64,000 nucleotides of DNA from Dysidea avara (taxonomy: Eukaryota; Porifera; Demospongiae; Dictyoceratida; Dysideidae), in assembly GCF_963678975.1 (NCBI RefSeq), contig NC_089279.1, forward strand, positions 27,638,004 through 27,702,003, written 5' to 3'. A program made the position numbers and the translations under genes. Numbering within the stretch: position 1 is the stretch's first letter; every line of letters starts with the position of its first letter. Below, one piece after another: positions 45,739-56,760 of this stretch. Below the pieces are notes generated by a model that made no database searches, was not told the DNA's origin, and saw only the letters and a program-made list of their open reading frames with translations.

Positions 45739-47395
45739 ATGACATTGATAAATGCTCTTCTCATTGTGTTGGCTTTGCTTAAATTAAGGTAAGGAATTTG
45801 TCTTATTATTTAACAAGAAACATCTTATACACTTTAGCCACGCTACATTACCAGATCCACCAAGTGGACTTATGTCAACAGTAACCAAGGTACCTGAACA
45901 CACACACACAGTGATTGGGTATTTATGCTTTGCCAGTAAATTTAAGTAGTAACTGCTTGTGTGAAGAATAAAATTAATGTTGATCATTTCCTAAATAGCG
46001 TTCCACTACTCCTACTAAACGGTGTACTAGTGATAATGAAGCAGAAAGTGTTTACAATCCAGCTAATCCTTTAGTCATTTGGATATGTAAGAGTAGAATA
46101 TGGACCCCATTTGAGTAAGTTAACTACCCATAGGAGTGATTTCAACAAAACTTACACAGATTGTCACCATCCACTGGGAAAACTAAGGAACTTAGTGCTA
46201 CAAACTGCAAACAAATTAAAGAAGCATTGTCTACTGATTGTACCAGATCACCTCAGAGTGGAGTCTACTGGGTACAGGACATGCAGGTGTGCTACATATA
46301 CCCATTTGTGGTTGAGTGATGTAGGATTGGTTTAACAGCTAACACAGTCTCCATGTAGCAAGGTTTCATGTGTTTACATTGTCTATTCTCTTATACATAG
46401 CTGTGTACCTAAATCATGTGGTTTTCAAACTTTATCTAAATATGGTCCATCTCCTGATTCATACATGTCATGGTTGATTAACATTTAATTACTGTAACAT
46501 AGTACAGTTTGCAATGTGCATGGTAGAATGAATTTCAAAGCAAATACATTGACATGTATCCCATAATGGCTTGCAAAACTAAACAAATCACAATGGTCAA
46601 TTTCTATGTTTTAGCATTATATGGGTGCTAATGTTATAAGCTATATTTAGAATAATCTGGAAGCGCAGCACAAGTGAATGTCGAACTAGTTATCAACAAC
46701 ATATAGCTAAACCTCGATTGTAAACTTCACAAATAAAGTACTCTGGCTTTTTATCATGTTGTAGTATTGCATGTAGGAAATATATTGATAATAATATTGA
46801 TACAGATAGGTTTGCGTATGAGGGAAATAGCTACTTGTTGTCTTGCTTATAGATTTACTGTGACATGACAATTGATGATGGAGGATGGACTCTTGTTTGG
46901 CAACACACCTACATGAAGTACAATCCACTTTATACTAAGATGTTCTACTACTCTGACTACAATCAACCTTGTGTCAAGGATGCTAGTCATCAGGAATGGT
47001 GTAATGTACCTAACAAAACTCGTTTCAACCCCACTGAACAAATGATAGTAGCATATCACAAAGGAACAATAGTTTATGCATATAAAGGTTATTTCAATCG
47101 CAATATTGATTACCATTGGACTGGAGGTATACTACTTGATGCTAAGAAGGTGGTAGACAAGTGTACAAGAAGTAATGGAGTACCACCAGCACCATCTGTA
47201 AATGGAAATGGAATATTTGGCCTCACATTTGACAAAGTATCTCCCACTGTCCATTATAACAATTGCGACACATATAATGTAGGATCTACTCTGACAAATC
47301 CAGTAGATTGTCGATGGCATGATTGCAGAATGCCAACCACCATTTCCAGCAAAGCATATAGCACTAACATGGTCGTTGCCATGTATGTCCGTTAA
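45739..47395 (+). CDS. Secreted fibrinogen-related domain protein
   Basis: Five exons join in phase: 45739-45788, 45838-45889, 45999-46114, 46160-46286 and 46853-47395, coding for 295 residues. The start MTLINALLIVLALLKLR is a signal peptide. A short linker with several Ser/Thr follows (RSTTPTKRCTSDNEAESVYN). The fibrinogen-type domain begins at about residue 86 with TNCKQIKEALSTDC and SGVYWVQDM, and continues IYCDMTIDDGGWTLVWQHTY, the diagnostic block of the fold. The C-terminal two thirds is divergent (HYNNCDTYNV near the usual Ca-site region) but has conserved Cys and Trp residues. Introns are 49, 109, 45 and 566 nt. The 46160 acceptor was chosen because only it keeps the domain frame. Such proteins are extracellular lectin-like binders or matrix proteins; which applies here is unknown. 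All exons are intact, unlike the inverted copy. Confidence 0.85.
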
Positions 47396-47739
47396 CTGAT
47401 GTTGGCTGTAACTGCTGCCATTTATACATAGTTCTATAATCATAGCAACGGTGTTGTATGCATAGAATGGTTGATCTGCAGTGTAAATTAAAACATATTA
47501 TTATATTTATGCATTGTAGCAACATAATATCTATTGGATAAGTATAGCTTTCTTACATGCATGTAAGAGTTTAGTTGCTGCAGTGTGCAAAGACAGTGTA
47601 TCACTTTAGGTGACTATGACCATTAATCTGAATGTAAATAATTTGCATGAAGGGAAGAATCTGGATATTCACCTACTCCAAGAGCCTATAGTGTATAAAT
47701 GATGTTTAACTGTATGGTTTTGGCTGTGCATTACAGTAC

Positions 47740-47880
47740 TCATATGCACACATAAACATATACACACATCACACACACAGACACTGACATACATCACACA
47801 CAGACACAGACACATGCAGACACACACACACAGACACATACACTATCATACCACACAAAACACATGCAACACACAGGGGC
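47740..47880. repeat. CA-rich simple sequence in the duplication spacer
   Basis: ACACACAC with CAGACACA variants, running into GGGGCGGATCTAGGATTTCC, a sequence similar to the starts of the dispersed repeats at 4567 and 62235. Confidence 0.8.
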
Positions 47881-48389
47881 GGATCTAGGATTTCCCAAGG
47901 AGTGCATGAGCTTTGAGCATCTATAGTGGGGGCTAAAAATGTGTCCACCCCTGGCTTTATTTTAGCACTTCCAATTATGGATGCAAGAAATGGTCCAGTC
48001 AGACTGTTGCATCCTAGCTGGAATGTATCTCCATGGCACCATTCAATTTAGCCTACTAAACATAGCTACCATACTGTTTGACTGATTGTGCAACAACATA
48101 CTTCTGTCAAGTTCATCTTCTATTCAGAACTTTTAGTTGTGACATAATTGATACTCTGTGGTTTGTGGTGAGGTCACAGATGTTGTAGAATCTGATAATC
48201 GTTGATTACGCAATCTCTCTACATATCAGTACCAATCCAATCAATATAATCAATCTACACATCAATCCCTCTACATATCCCTATCACAATTTACAACTAG
48301 CCAAAAGTCTAGAAGCAGAGTAGCAACTAGATGTTTGGTTACAACTATATGTGACTGGGCCTGCAAAAACAGGGCATGTGGGTGCAAAC

Positions 48390-48500
48390 TATAGTATGTT
48401 CATATTGAGCTGAATCCTCAAAAACATTTAATAACTCATGGATGCAATTACACATGATCTTGAAATTTGGCTCATTTGTAGTACTGCTTAACCTGCTAAA
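48390..48500 (-). mobile_element. Partial MITE, same family as 16359-16755
   Basis: TAGTATGTTCATATTGAGCT and TAACTCATGGATGCAATTAC match the complement of 16660-16755. Only one end is visible. Confidence 0.55.
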
Positions 48501-49159
48501 AATATTTCACTCAAATTAGCATACAGTTTTAAAAGTTTTCTGTAGGGGCACGTCCCTAGATCTCCTTGTATTGGCATGCTTCGTATGCTATAGTGTCCTT
48601 AGCACACTAAGGTAGCTACTTTATAATACTTTGTACATAACTTACAGCCACCCCATGCACATGACTTGCCCCCCTTCCCGGCCTCAATTCCCCACTTTTG
48701 AGTACTGTTGTTTGCCCCTAGTACATGGACACATGGATGGCATTTGACTTGGTGAGGGAATCAAGTGTGTGTAGAAAATTATATTTTGCTGTTAATCTGT
48801 TATCGTACATATACCTTAGCCCATGCAAACGTCCAGCTTGTATCCTATCAAAACCTTATGTATTTCATTAATACACAAATAATTAATGATCATATGTAGT
48901 TATATATACATCTAAAGAAATACTCTGTCTTTGCACACCGCAGCAGCTTAGTGCTTGCATGTATATGCACGCAAGAAAGCTACTCATCCAATAGATATTA
49001 TGTTGCTGCATAAATAGCTATGTGGTCTAATATACGTATGCTGAAGATAAATTTACACTATATCTCTGTGCATGCACAATGCTGTTATTATAATTATAGT
49101 ACCTTACAATGTGGTATAAAATTTAATGGCTCAGCAGATGGCAGCAGTTACAGCTAGCC

Positions 49160-51312
49160 AACATCATTGATTAATGGATATACAGTGGTCATGTCAGTGT
49201 TATAATCTTTGCTGGAAATGGTGTTTAGAATCCTGCAATCATGTCATTGGCAATCTATATACTGGATTTGTCAAAGTAGATCCTGTGTTATATGCGTCAC
49301 AATTCCTGTAATGGTCAGTGGGAGATACTTTGTCAAATGTGACACTAAAAATATCCCATTTTCAATTTTACAGATGGTGCTGGTGGTACTCCATTACTTC
49401 TTGTACACTTGTCTACCACCTTCATAGCATCAAGTAGTATACCTCCAGTCCAATGGTAATGATATTGCAATTTATTATGTATAAACTATAGTTCCTTTGT
49501 GATATGCTACTATCATTTGGGGTTGAAATGAGTTTTGTTAGGTACATTACACCATTCCTGATGACTAGAGTAGGCACCAGCCTATAATGCTGGCATACTT
49601 TGTAACATAATAGGTGCTTAGAAGCATCAAGCATAATGCTAGCATAATGTAAAATATTATCAGTGAAAAATGCACATCATGGAAAAAGATTGAATATCTG
49701 TAAAGTCTTGTGTAGCCATATCACTGCTTTCCTACATACTGAAAAGAAGGTATATCAGTAGTGCATGGTCTGTAGCCTAATGAAGTAGTTATATTTGGCT
49801 GCAAATAAATTATTTTTCAATGGTTAACTGTAAACAATTGCTTTCAGGCCAAATATTATTGTCATCCATTATGCTGTATAAAGCATAAAATTATTAGTTT
49901 ACCCTGGAGGTTGGGGCAAAAAGTATGAGCATAATTTTGAGCATAATAGGTTAAATTTTTGAGCACTGCAGCATAGCATAATAGGCAAAATTAAAAGCAT
50001 AATAGGCTGGTGCCTAATGACTAGCATCCTTGACACAAGGTTGATTGTAGTCAGTGACTCAGTGTAGTAGAACATCTTTTCATACAGTGTTGTGTACTTC
50101 GTGTAGGTGTGTTGCCAAACAAGAGTCCATCCTCCACCACCAATTGTCATATCACAGTAAATCTAAACAGTATAAAACAACTATTTTCCTCATGTTATTA
50201 TACGTACATGTGCAAACCTATATGTACATATCTGTGTCAGAATTATTTTTAAAACGTGATGAACAGAGTGCTTTATTTGCGAAGTTTATAATTGAGGTTT
50301 AAAGACATGATATACTGTATGTTACTGATACGACTGCAAGGTTTGTTGCTCACTTGCGTTGTGTTTCCAGCTTATTTCAAATAGCTATAGTTTAATATTA
50401 TTTACACTGAAAATTGGGCCATTGCACTATGTTTAGTGTTGCATGCTATTATGGGATATTTTTTGGTTTAGCTGTTTACTTTGCAATTCATTCTACCATG
50501 CATGCATATTTGCAAACTGTAATAAAACATTAATCAGCCATGACATGTATGAATTAGGAGATGAACCATATTTAGAAAAATCATGGTTTAAGTACATAGT
50601 TCACACGTGAGAATAGACAATGCAAACATCTGGAATCTGAAGTTTATTCAGCTCGGAAATCTCCATTCTTGTTGGAGAGAGACTGTGTTTGCTGTTAAAA
50701 TACCCACGTATAGCTTTCTTAAAGATGAAGGAAAGTCATTAAACTGCAAAATATTGATATAATGCATATTCTGTACCCAGTAGACTCCACTTTCAGAAGA
50801 TCTGGTACAATCAGTAGACAATCAGTGCTTCTTTACAGTTAGTTCCTTAGTTTACCCAGTGGATGGTGACAACTTTGCTAAAGTCACTCTTATAGGTAGT
50901 TAACTTACTCAAATGGGGTCCATGTTGTACTCTCACATATTCAAATGACTAAAGGATCAACTGGATTGTAAACACTTTCTACTCCATTATCACTTGTACA
51001 CCGTTTAGTAGGAGTAGTGGAACGCTATGGAAATGACAGTATGTATCTTCAACATTAATTCTCCACGCTGGCAGCAAGCTAGCAGTTACTACTGTAACAG
51101 TACTCAAATTCAAAGCATAAATACATAAGCAATGCATGTGCTATGTGTGTTTAGGTACATGCCTTGGTCAGAAGTCCACCTTGTGGATCTGGTGATGCTG
51201 CTAGGCTAAAATGTAGCTAAGATATACATCCTATCAAATTATAAGATAAATTCCTTAACTTAATTCAAGCAGAGCCAACACAATAAGAAGAGCATTTATC
51301 AATGTCATGCTG
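49160..51312 (-). pseudogene. Dead inverted copy of the fibrinogen-domain gene
   Basis: All five exons of 45739-47395 are recognisable on -. The signal peptide exon is near 51306-51258 (MTLINALLIVLALLELS-like), followed by exons near 51210-51170, 51027-50912, 50870-50770, and 50156 down to about 49160. Lesions: the first donor changed from GGTAAGG to GTTAAGG; TGG to TGA in the third exon (VI-stop-ICES); TAA and TGA in the fourth; and an insertion of a 446-bp MITE in the fifth after WTLVWQHTYTKY..., plus small deletions. The start of the domain (TIGGGGWTLVWQHTYTKY) is well kept, so decay is moderate in age. Confidence 0.88.
49569..50016. mobile_element. GCATAAT-family MITE inside the dead gene copy
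   Basis: Ends TAGGCACCAGCCTAT (49571-49585) and ATAGGCTGGTGCCTA (50002-50016). ATGACTAG occurs on both sides (49561-49568 and 50017-50024), an 8-bp duplication offset by two bases on the left. The uninterrupted target is visible in the intact gene at about 46978-46995. Same family as 13655-14091. Confidence 0.85.
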
Positions 51313-51582
51313 ATTTTCAAATATAATCACAGAAACTCATAGTACACAGAATACACAAAACCTTGTTTGGCAGTGATTTATAGATGGAAACCACATGTGG
51401 GGCAGAAACCAGCTGGTGTGTGTGATTGAGCATGTTCCAACGTTTCTTTATCGTTATGCATAAACAATGGATATGATGAGTATCTAGAAGAGTGAAAACT
51501 TTTGGTGCATTATATTCTACAAGATATGCTTAAAATTCTTGGATGCACTTCCAGCAAATTTTCTAACCGGTACATGTATAAT

Positions 51583-51866
51583 TAAGAGTAAATAATAAAA
51601 GAGAGAGTGTCTAACTCCAGCATGGGCCATCAAACATGGCAGCCACAAGCCTTTCTGGATATTAGTAAATTCATGCTTATGATGATACAAGTGCTGATTG
51701 AGTGAGTAAACACTTTAGGAGGTGGTGACCTTGAGTAGCCCCTTGAAAGTTAGTGCATGCAAGCTAAAGCATCCTTCCTGTAAATTCAAGGGACTTGTGG
51801 CTGTCATTTTTGATGGCCCATACTGGAGTTAGACACTCCCTCTTTTATTATTTACTCTTGGTATAA
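51583..51866. mobile_element. 284-bp MITE
   Basis: AAGAGTAAATAATAAAAGAG at the left and its complement at about 51838-51862, continuing as GTGTCTAACTCCAG..TGGGCCATCAAA, are inverted repeats of about 60 bases. No coding frame. Confidence 0.8.
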
Positions 51867-52519
51867 TAGTATATAGATTTCACCAGGTAGTTGTGAAAGG
51901 TGAATACAGTAGATTGCATTTCTATAGTGTATTTTCTAGAATTCCACTTCACTAAGCAAACAACATCTGCTAGGATGAGCAGTCGTCACTTATCCTTGCC
52001 ATATAATGCTACATACCAACTCCACCAGACATCTATAAATTCCCCTTCAAAGGAGATGTGATGCCTCCATTGTTTGAGTCATGAAACCCCTAAAAATCCC
52101 ATGATTGTGGAACATGCAGTACATTTCCATGCAGTCTCCTTGTCTGATCAGCCTTCACAGCTAAAGTTTCACTTCCGTACAATTGCAACAAGGTGGCCAC
52201 TACACTAATTTCCCATATATTGATATTAGTGATGGTACTATTGAACTTGTGTCAGTCATCCTTTCATTACCTAGGGTCAGTAGTAGCATGTTGTATATTG
52301 TGGTGTGATTGCATAACTGGAAACTATGTACAGTGTCCCTTAACTGCTGCAACAGTGTTTGAAGCTTTGAAAATTTCTGTTCCTACAGTACGTACTAGCT
52401 AACAGCATAGTATGCCAGCCTGTATATATAGTTATGATTCTGCATTACTTAGTGGAGACCAAGCAGAAAGATTAAGTCTTTTAATCATTGTTATTTAATT
52501 ATCTTGGTGCATTTCTAGG
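51867..52519. other. Stretch without a supported gene
   Basis: A 69-residue frame at 52193-52402 on + has a hydrophobic, Cys-containing composition but no family match or exon structure. Confidence 0.35.
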
Positions 52520-52910
52520 GCAGAGCAGGCTAGAGGAAGGAAGGATGGTAAATACAGTGTTGACAGTCGATCAGTGTATATGACTTATGGTACAAGTTTT
52601 GTTGAACATCGCTGTACACTATCAAGTTTGCCTTGATCCAATGAGCCCAAGGAATGCTGCTCCAAGGAACACTGTTCTTAACATATTCCCAACTAGATCT
52701 TTCCATTTGAAACAATGCACTGTCTCCTATTAGATATAAATCCATCAGCCCATCTAAGAAAGCTGTCTGTATTTCCATAGTAGTGATGCGGCACAGTATC
52801 AAAACTTCTTTGCAAATCTATGCAAACAATGTCAGCAGACACTCCCTGATCAAGTGACCTTGTTAAAATATCTATCATCAAAGTAGTTGGGTGGTGCATA
52901 AGTGGCCCCT
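52520..52910 (-). pseudogene. LINE reverse transcriptase fragment
   Basis: Minus-strand frames read HPTTLMIDILTRSLDQGVSA, then VCIDLQRSFDTVPHH (the 'DFSKAFDTVPH' active-site block of non-LTR reverse transcriptases), then WADGFISNRRQCIVSNGK, and in a shifted frame a remnant of the 'GVPQGSVLGP' block. It is broken by shifts and cut off at both ends. Confidence 0.75.
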
Positions 52911-52949
52911 TATAAATCTGGATGTGAGCAGATTGTTAGAGGTTATAGA

Positions 52950-52998
52950 TTAACTCATTCATACGTATTATAGTCATACACAATACGTATGAATGAGT
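52950..52998. other. Perfect 18-bp inverted repeat
   Basis: AACTCATTCATACGTATT and AATACGTATGAATGAGTT are separated by about 12 bases, forming a stable hairpin. It is not part of a recognised element. Confidence 0.75.
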
Positions 52999-53449
52999 TA
53001 TACTTATAGTTATACCTCTCGAATGTTTATACTTATAGATGCAATCTTGTGTTTTGAAATGCTTTAACAAAGCTATGTATATTTTATATAGCACAATATT
53101 TAATATTTCCGCTCTAGAGTCCAGTAAGTTTTACCTAATATGTACGTATTCCATAACATAAACATGTATACGTACATACGTATGTAGCCACTATGAATAT
53201 ATAAATATTTCACAGAATTTGTGGTAAATCAAATGATTCTAATCATTGTAAAGCTGGTTGGTAGTTTGGAATACATTATTTGTATCATAAATATTAAACA
53301 TTAGAGTTGTAAAATGTGACAATAGAGCTGATTTTCAAAATCCAATCACATATGTACTTATAATCCCTCTTCATTGTTGAGTCATACTATTTATATCATG
53401 GTCTAAAGTTGTAAACAACACAATTGTAAAAGTATACCTATTAAATTCA

Positions 53450-53590
53450 GTGATTTATTTATTTATTTATTATAGGCTTTACAGCACAATATGCAAGAGA
53501 CTAAATGGACATACAGTGCAGTGGGTACAAAAACAAATGTGCTGAGGGTCTGGCAGAAAGTACTTCTGCCAGCCTTAATTAATTCCAATA
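53450..53590 (-). mobile_element. LINE 3' tail with (TAAA)n end
   Basis: Read on -, GTGCTGTAAAGCCTATAATA is followed by AAATA repeats, the same kind of tail as at 5020-5045 and 5320-5350. It directly follows the ORF1 remnant, so ORF2 has been deleted. Confidence 0.65.
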
Positions 53591-54540
53591 AATAAAAACA
53601 GACTCAACTTGAGTGTGAGGCATACTACTTCTGACATTCAGGTCGTCAAACTCTCTTTGAAACAATTTTTCCTTTTCTAATAACTAGGTTCTGCTCCCCA
53701 TCTTTTTTTGCTTAGCAAATTCCTCCCTCAGTTTCCTATTAACTTCTCTCTTCAGGTGTTAAATCAGAAGATAGATAAATTTTACTAAAACAAGTACTAG
53801 AACATAAATCCGAAGCAGCTCTCAAGACATTCCATTTCATTCTCTCTGACGCTAAGTCTAGAGTTTCTGCTTTGTCCAAGGCACACCACTTTAACAATAT
53901 TGCACCTACCAACTTTAAGTTCCTTCTCAAATGTCTTTCACTAGCTCTTCATCATTTAAACCTTCTTGAACACTATGGACAATTATATTGGGTTTCCTCT
54001 GTTGTCTGTCAAAGTAATTGTCCACCATCCGAACAACTTGTCGAGCATTGTTGGGCACCTGTGGAGATTCAGGTATGCTTTCTGATATATCCATAACATG
54101 AGGTTGCTGTGAGACCTCTTTCAAAGATTGTTTAAATTTCTCTTTCGCTTCTTCCATCATACTGTTCAGCTGATTAACAAGACTATCCAATGTCTTCTGT
54201 ATCAAAGAGTGGATACTGAGTTTCTGAGGAAGTCTCAGTCTCTATTGCTGTGTCTGAAGAAGGGTTGCATGCTTGATGCTTTTTTTTGCACAGATTACAG
54301 AACCAGTGCAGACCCTCTAAGAAGTCCAGTACCTCTTCAGCAAGTTTGGCACAGTTGAGACAATGCCAAACTAGACAACGCTCACATTGAGGTATCTCGT
54401 TTGCGCACTTCACAAAGATCTTCTTCTCCATCTGAGCCAGGGGTGACCTTTTGGTTGCTGTTGCCTTTTGTGGCCAGATTCTTGGAGGTAGAGTATGCTT
54501 CACCCTTCTTCCGATGTTTGGCTATCCCATCTACTGTATA
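53590..54540 (-). pseudogene. ORF1 of a CR1/L2-like LINE, with PHD-type zinc finger
   Basis: Read on - from about 54503: a Cys/His finger (CANEIPQCERCLVWHCLNC, then HWFCNLC) of PHD type, a helical linker (VNQLNSMMEEAKEKFKQSLK, likely coiled coil), an RRM-like start (RQQRKPNIIVHSVQEG), and a segment typical of ORF1 C-termini (LRAASDLCSS..IYLSSDLTPEER). The three segments lie in different frames (54503-54183, 54205-53927, 53930-53739). ORF1 proteins bind the element's RNA and act as chaperones in retrotransposition; this copy is defective. Confidence 0.8.
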
Positions 54541-55239
54541 CATACACAGTTACTGTAAACTTTAATCAAAAGTTTCTAGTTTCAACAATGAGTTTGCATC
54601 CAGCCTTGATAGCTGCCTTTTTATTTTCATGCAAGTGTACAGTCTTATAGACTTATACATTGCTTCCAATGCATGCATTAATTAAAGCTAGATGGAGAAA
54701 TGGTGCTTAAGAAAAGGAATGATGTGTGCATGCAGGGCCAGGTGTGTTATGCATACATAATTATACTCATGCACATGCACACAAGTACATGTATACAGTA
54801 AGTTATACACTGCTACACACTGTAACACACACCAAACATACACTTCACATATCATTCTATGTGACCGGAGTATGGAAAATCAGTCACTATAAGGGCACAT
54901 GCATGCAGTCATCCATGTTTGCAACTCAGCATTAATATAATTTAAAATCTAGCTGGGATATAAGCAATGGGAACATGAATATCTGAAATCCTCACTCATT
55001 TTTTAGTGCCACCATGCATGCAGTGAACAAGAAACATTTATATAGCTAGCTAGACTTCCAGTTCTATATACAAATTGCAAACATCTACACTGCGTGCAAC
55101 GCTATATACCAGCTATGCATCCATGTACATGGGAACATTTTCTGAATCAGTTGTTCCCAGTAAATCTCACCGACTTTTCTTTCCAAGACTATAAGTTAGC
55201 ATATAAGAATGAGTTGGCCTGGTGGTGCAAAGCTACACC
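54541..55239. other. Upstream flank of the NLR gene, no supported gene
   Basis: AT-rich, with ATGCATGC-type runs; the frame at 54726-54935 has no support. Confidence 0.4.
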
Positions 55240-55480
55240 ATTTGCATATTTTTAGATGACGTAATTAAGGGGATCTCGGTGATGACATCATAGATATACT
55301 AACCCCAGGTGTTATGATATGATGACATAGGGGACTTCCAAGCTAGCGTGGCTTCCGTCCGCAACACGGTGACAAAGCGGAAAGGCTTGTTTTTTTGTTT
55401 TTACTGTCTGCTTTTTACCAGTTAGGCACTGGAGGGCGAATACTGGAGCTGTTGTCTATATGTGACAACGTGATAAGGAG
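55240..55480 (+). promoter_or_regulatory. NLR gene promoter region with kappaB-, CRE- and octamer-like sites
   Basis: Within 240 bases upstream of the start codon are ATTTGCAT (55240-55247, POU octamer), TGACGTAA (55258-55265, CRE half-palindrome), TGATGACATCAT (55280-55291, ATF-like palindrome), a second GATGACAT (55321-55328), and GGGGACTTCC (55330-55339), which fits the NF-kappaB consensus GGGRNNYYCC. Sponges have NF-kappaB. Function is inferred from sequence only. Confidence 0.45.
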
Positions 55481-55930
55481 ATGGATCGCAGTGATCATGA
55501 AGGGCTAAACCAGTTTAAAACTTCCGAGAAAGGTAGTTTGTTTTGTTTTTATCTGCTTTACCATGCAGTTAGCGAGGCAGTTAGGCACTGGAGGGCGGAC
55601 ACTGGTACTGTAACAGTAGCTAGGTGGCGACTGTGACGTGTGCACGTGTATAGCTATACATATAAACCCTTTATACAGCTACCAGTACTCCACAACTGAA
55701 GGACCTCTATGAGTACATCACTCCGCAATATGCTACTTACTGGAAAGTTATGGGAGCACTACTGGGTCTATCCAGTGGAGAACTAAAGATCATAGAACAG
55801 GACAATCACTACAAAGCTGCTCCTTGTTGTAATGCCGTTTTGGAGAAATGGCTTGAAGTGGACCCCTCTGCTAGTTGGGAGAAGCTGTTTATTGTGATTG
55901 ATTCACCTGCAGTGTCCATTTATCAAGTCT

Positions 55931-55975
55931 GTGATAGAGGTAAACAAGAATTGTATGCTTGTGATAGAGGTAACT
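55931..55975 (+). repeat. Duplicated splice donor at the end of the Death-domain exon
   Basis: TTGTGATAGAGGTAA-type sequence occurs twice, 30 bases apart, so two GT donors (55940 and 55970) are available. Using the second would add ten residues in frame. Confidence 0.6.
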
Positions 55976-56374
55976 AGAATTGTACTCAACTAATTATGCT
56001 CCGTTACAAAGGGATCATACCTTACTCCAGGAATACTGTAGGCTACTGATGCACCTGCATTCTCAGTGTAACTTTTATTAGGCATTCTATCCCGATTTGG
56101 AAAACTGGACTTTTTATACTCAATAGATAGAGTACTGATTGCCAATCTCATAAATATATAGTACAGTATGTTGGGTAAGAATTGCAATTGGCTACTTTGG
56201 CATGCACAGTGCTTATAACTGAAAAAGGTGCATTTTTCTCTGGGGCTCCTCTCCATATACATTTTGTGGGAAAACAATTTCTAGATTTTATTGAATCTCA
56301 GTGATCTTTGTATGCTTTTTGGTGAGCAAATAAGTTTCACTGAATGCACACTTGTCAATACAATGGTGTATATA

Positions 56375-56760
56375 TCCATAGGCAAGTGGCTAAGCACAGC
56401 AATACATAAGGCAGAGTTATGGTTTCAATTATGGCATTGTTTGCAGACTTTGAAGTGCCTGGTTATGCCAATTTGGTGTTGTTGTTTTCTTGAGCAGGAA
56501 ACTTTACTCACATTGCTCCAGTCTACCCAGTTGTATACTGGGGAATTAGTGGCCTGGGGAAGTAACCCACCCAGCTGTAACATCAATTATGGGTATCTGA
56601 TGTTTGCTGGGAAAGTAAATGCTCTTGTCTTGTTTAGGAGTGCACAAGGCTCAATTGAGTGATGCACATGTATAGTGCTGGTTTACTGGGATGCAGCTAT
56701 ACCTGTGCTTTGCACGGCTGCCGTAGGCTTTGCTTTGTGTGAGATATGTGCAGGTAACTT
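56375..56760 (+). mobile_element. SINE in the second NLR intron
   Basis: Starts with an A-box-like AAGTGGCTAAGCACAGCAAT, has ATGGTTTCAATTATGG in B-box position, then TTCTTGAGCAGGAAACTTTA..CACATTGCTCCAGTCTACCC and ends GTAGGCTTTGCTTTGTGTG. Same family as 36370-37345 and 19135-19380. Pol III boxes are degraded. Confidence 0.65.

Larger units (their letters stand above)
45529..51530. repeat. Large inverted duplication, arms 45529-47605 and 48918-51530
   Basis: The arms share gene exons, introns and flanks in opposite orientation: outer ends near GAATATAAATGCACCAAAAG (45529) against the complement near 51520, and inner ends near GCAACATAATATCTATTGGA (47519) against the complement near 48995. The spacer is 1.3 kb. 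The right arm is longer because of a MITE and other small insertions. Confidence 0.9.

Noticed and set aside
46111..46335. 74-residue plus-strand frame starting MSKLTTHRSDFNKTYT
   Set aside because: It overlaps an intron and is in a different frame from the fibrinogen-domain exon, which alone carries the conserved NCKQIKEAL and SGVYWV motifs.
47132..47443. 103-residue minus-strand frame and the 46847-47116 minus frame
   Set aside because: Antisense shadows of the fibrinogen-domain exon.
53872..54358. Plus-strand frames of 74 and 76 residues
   Set aside because: Antisense to the LINE ORF1 remnant.
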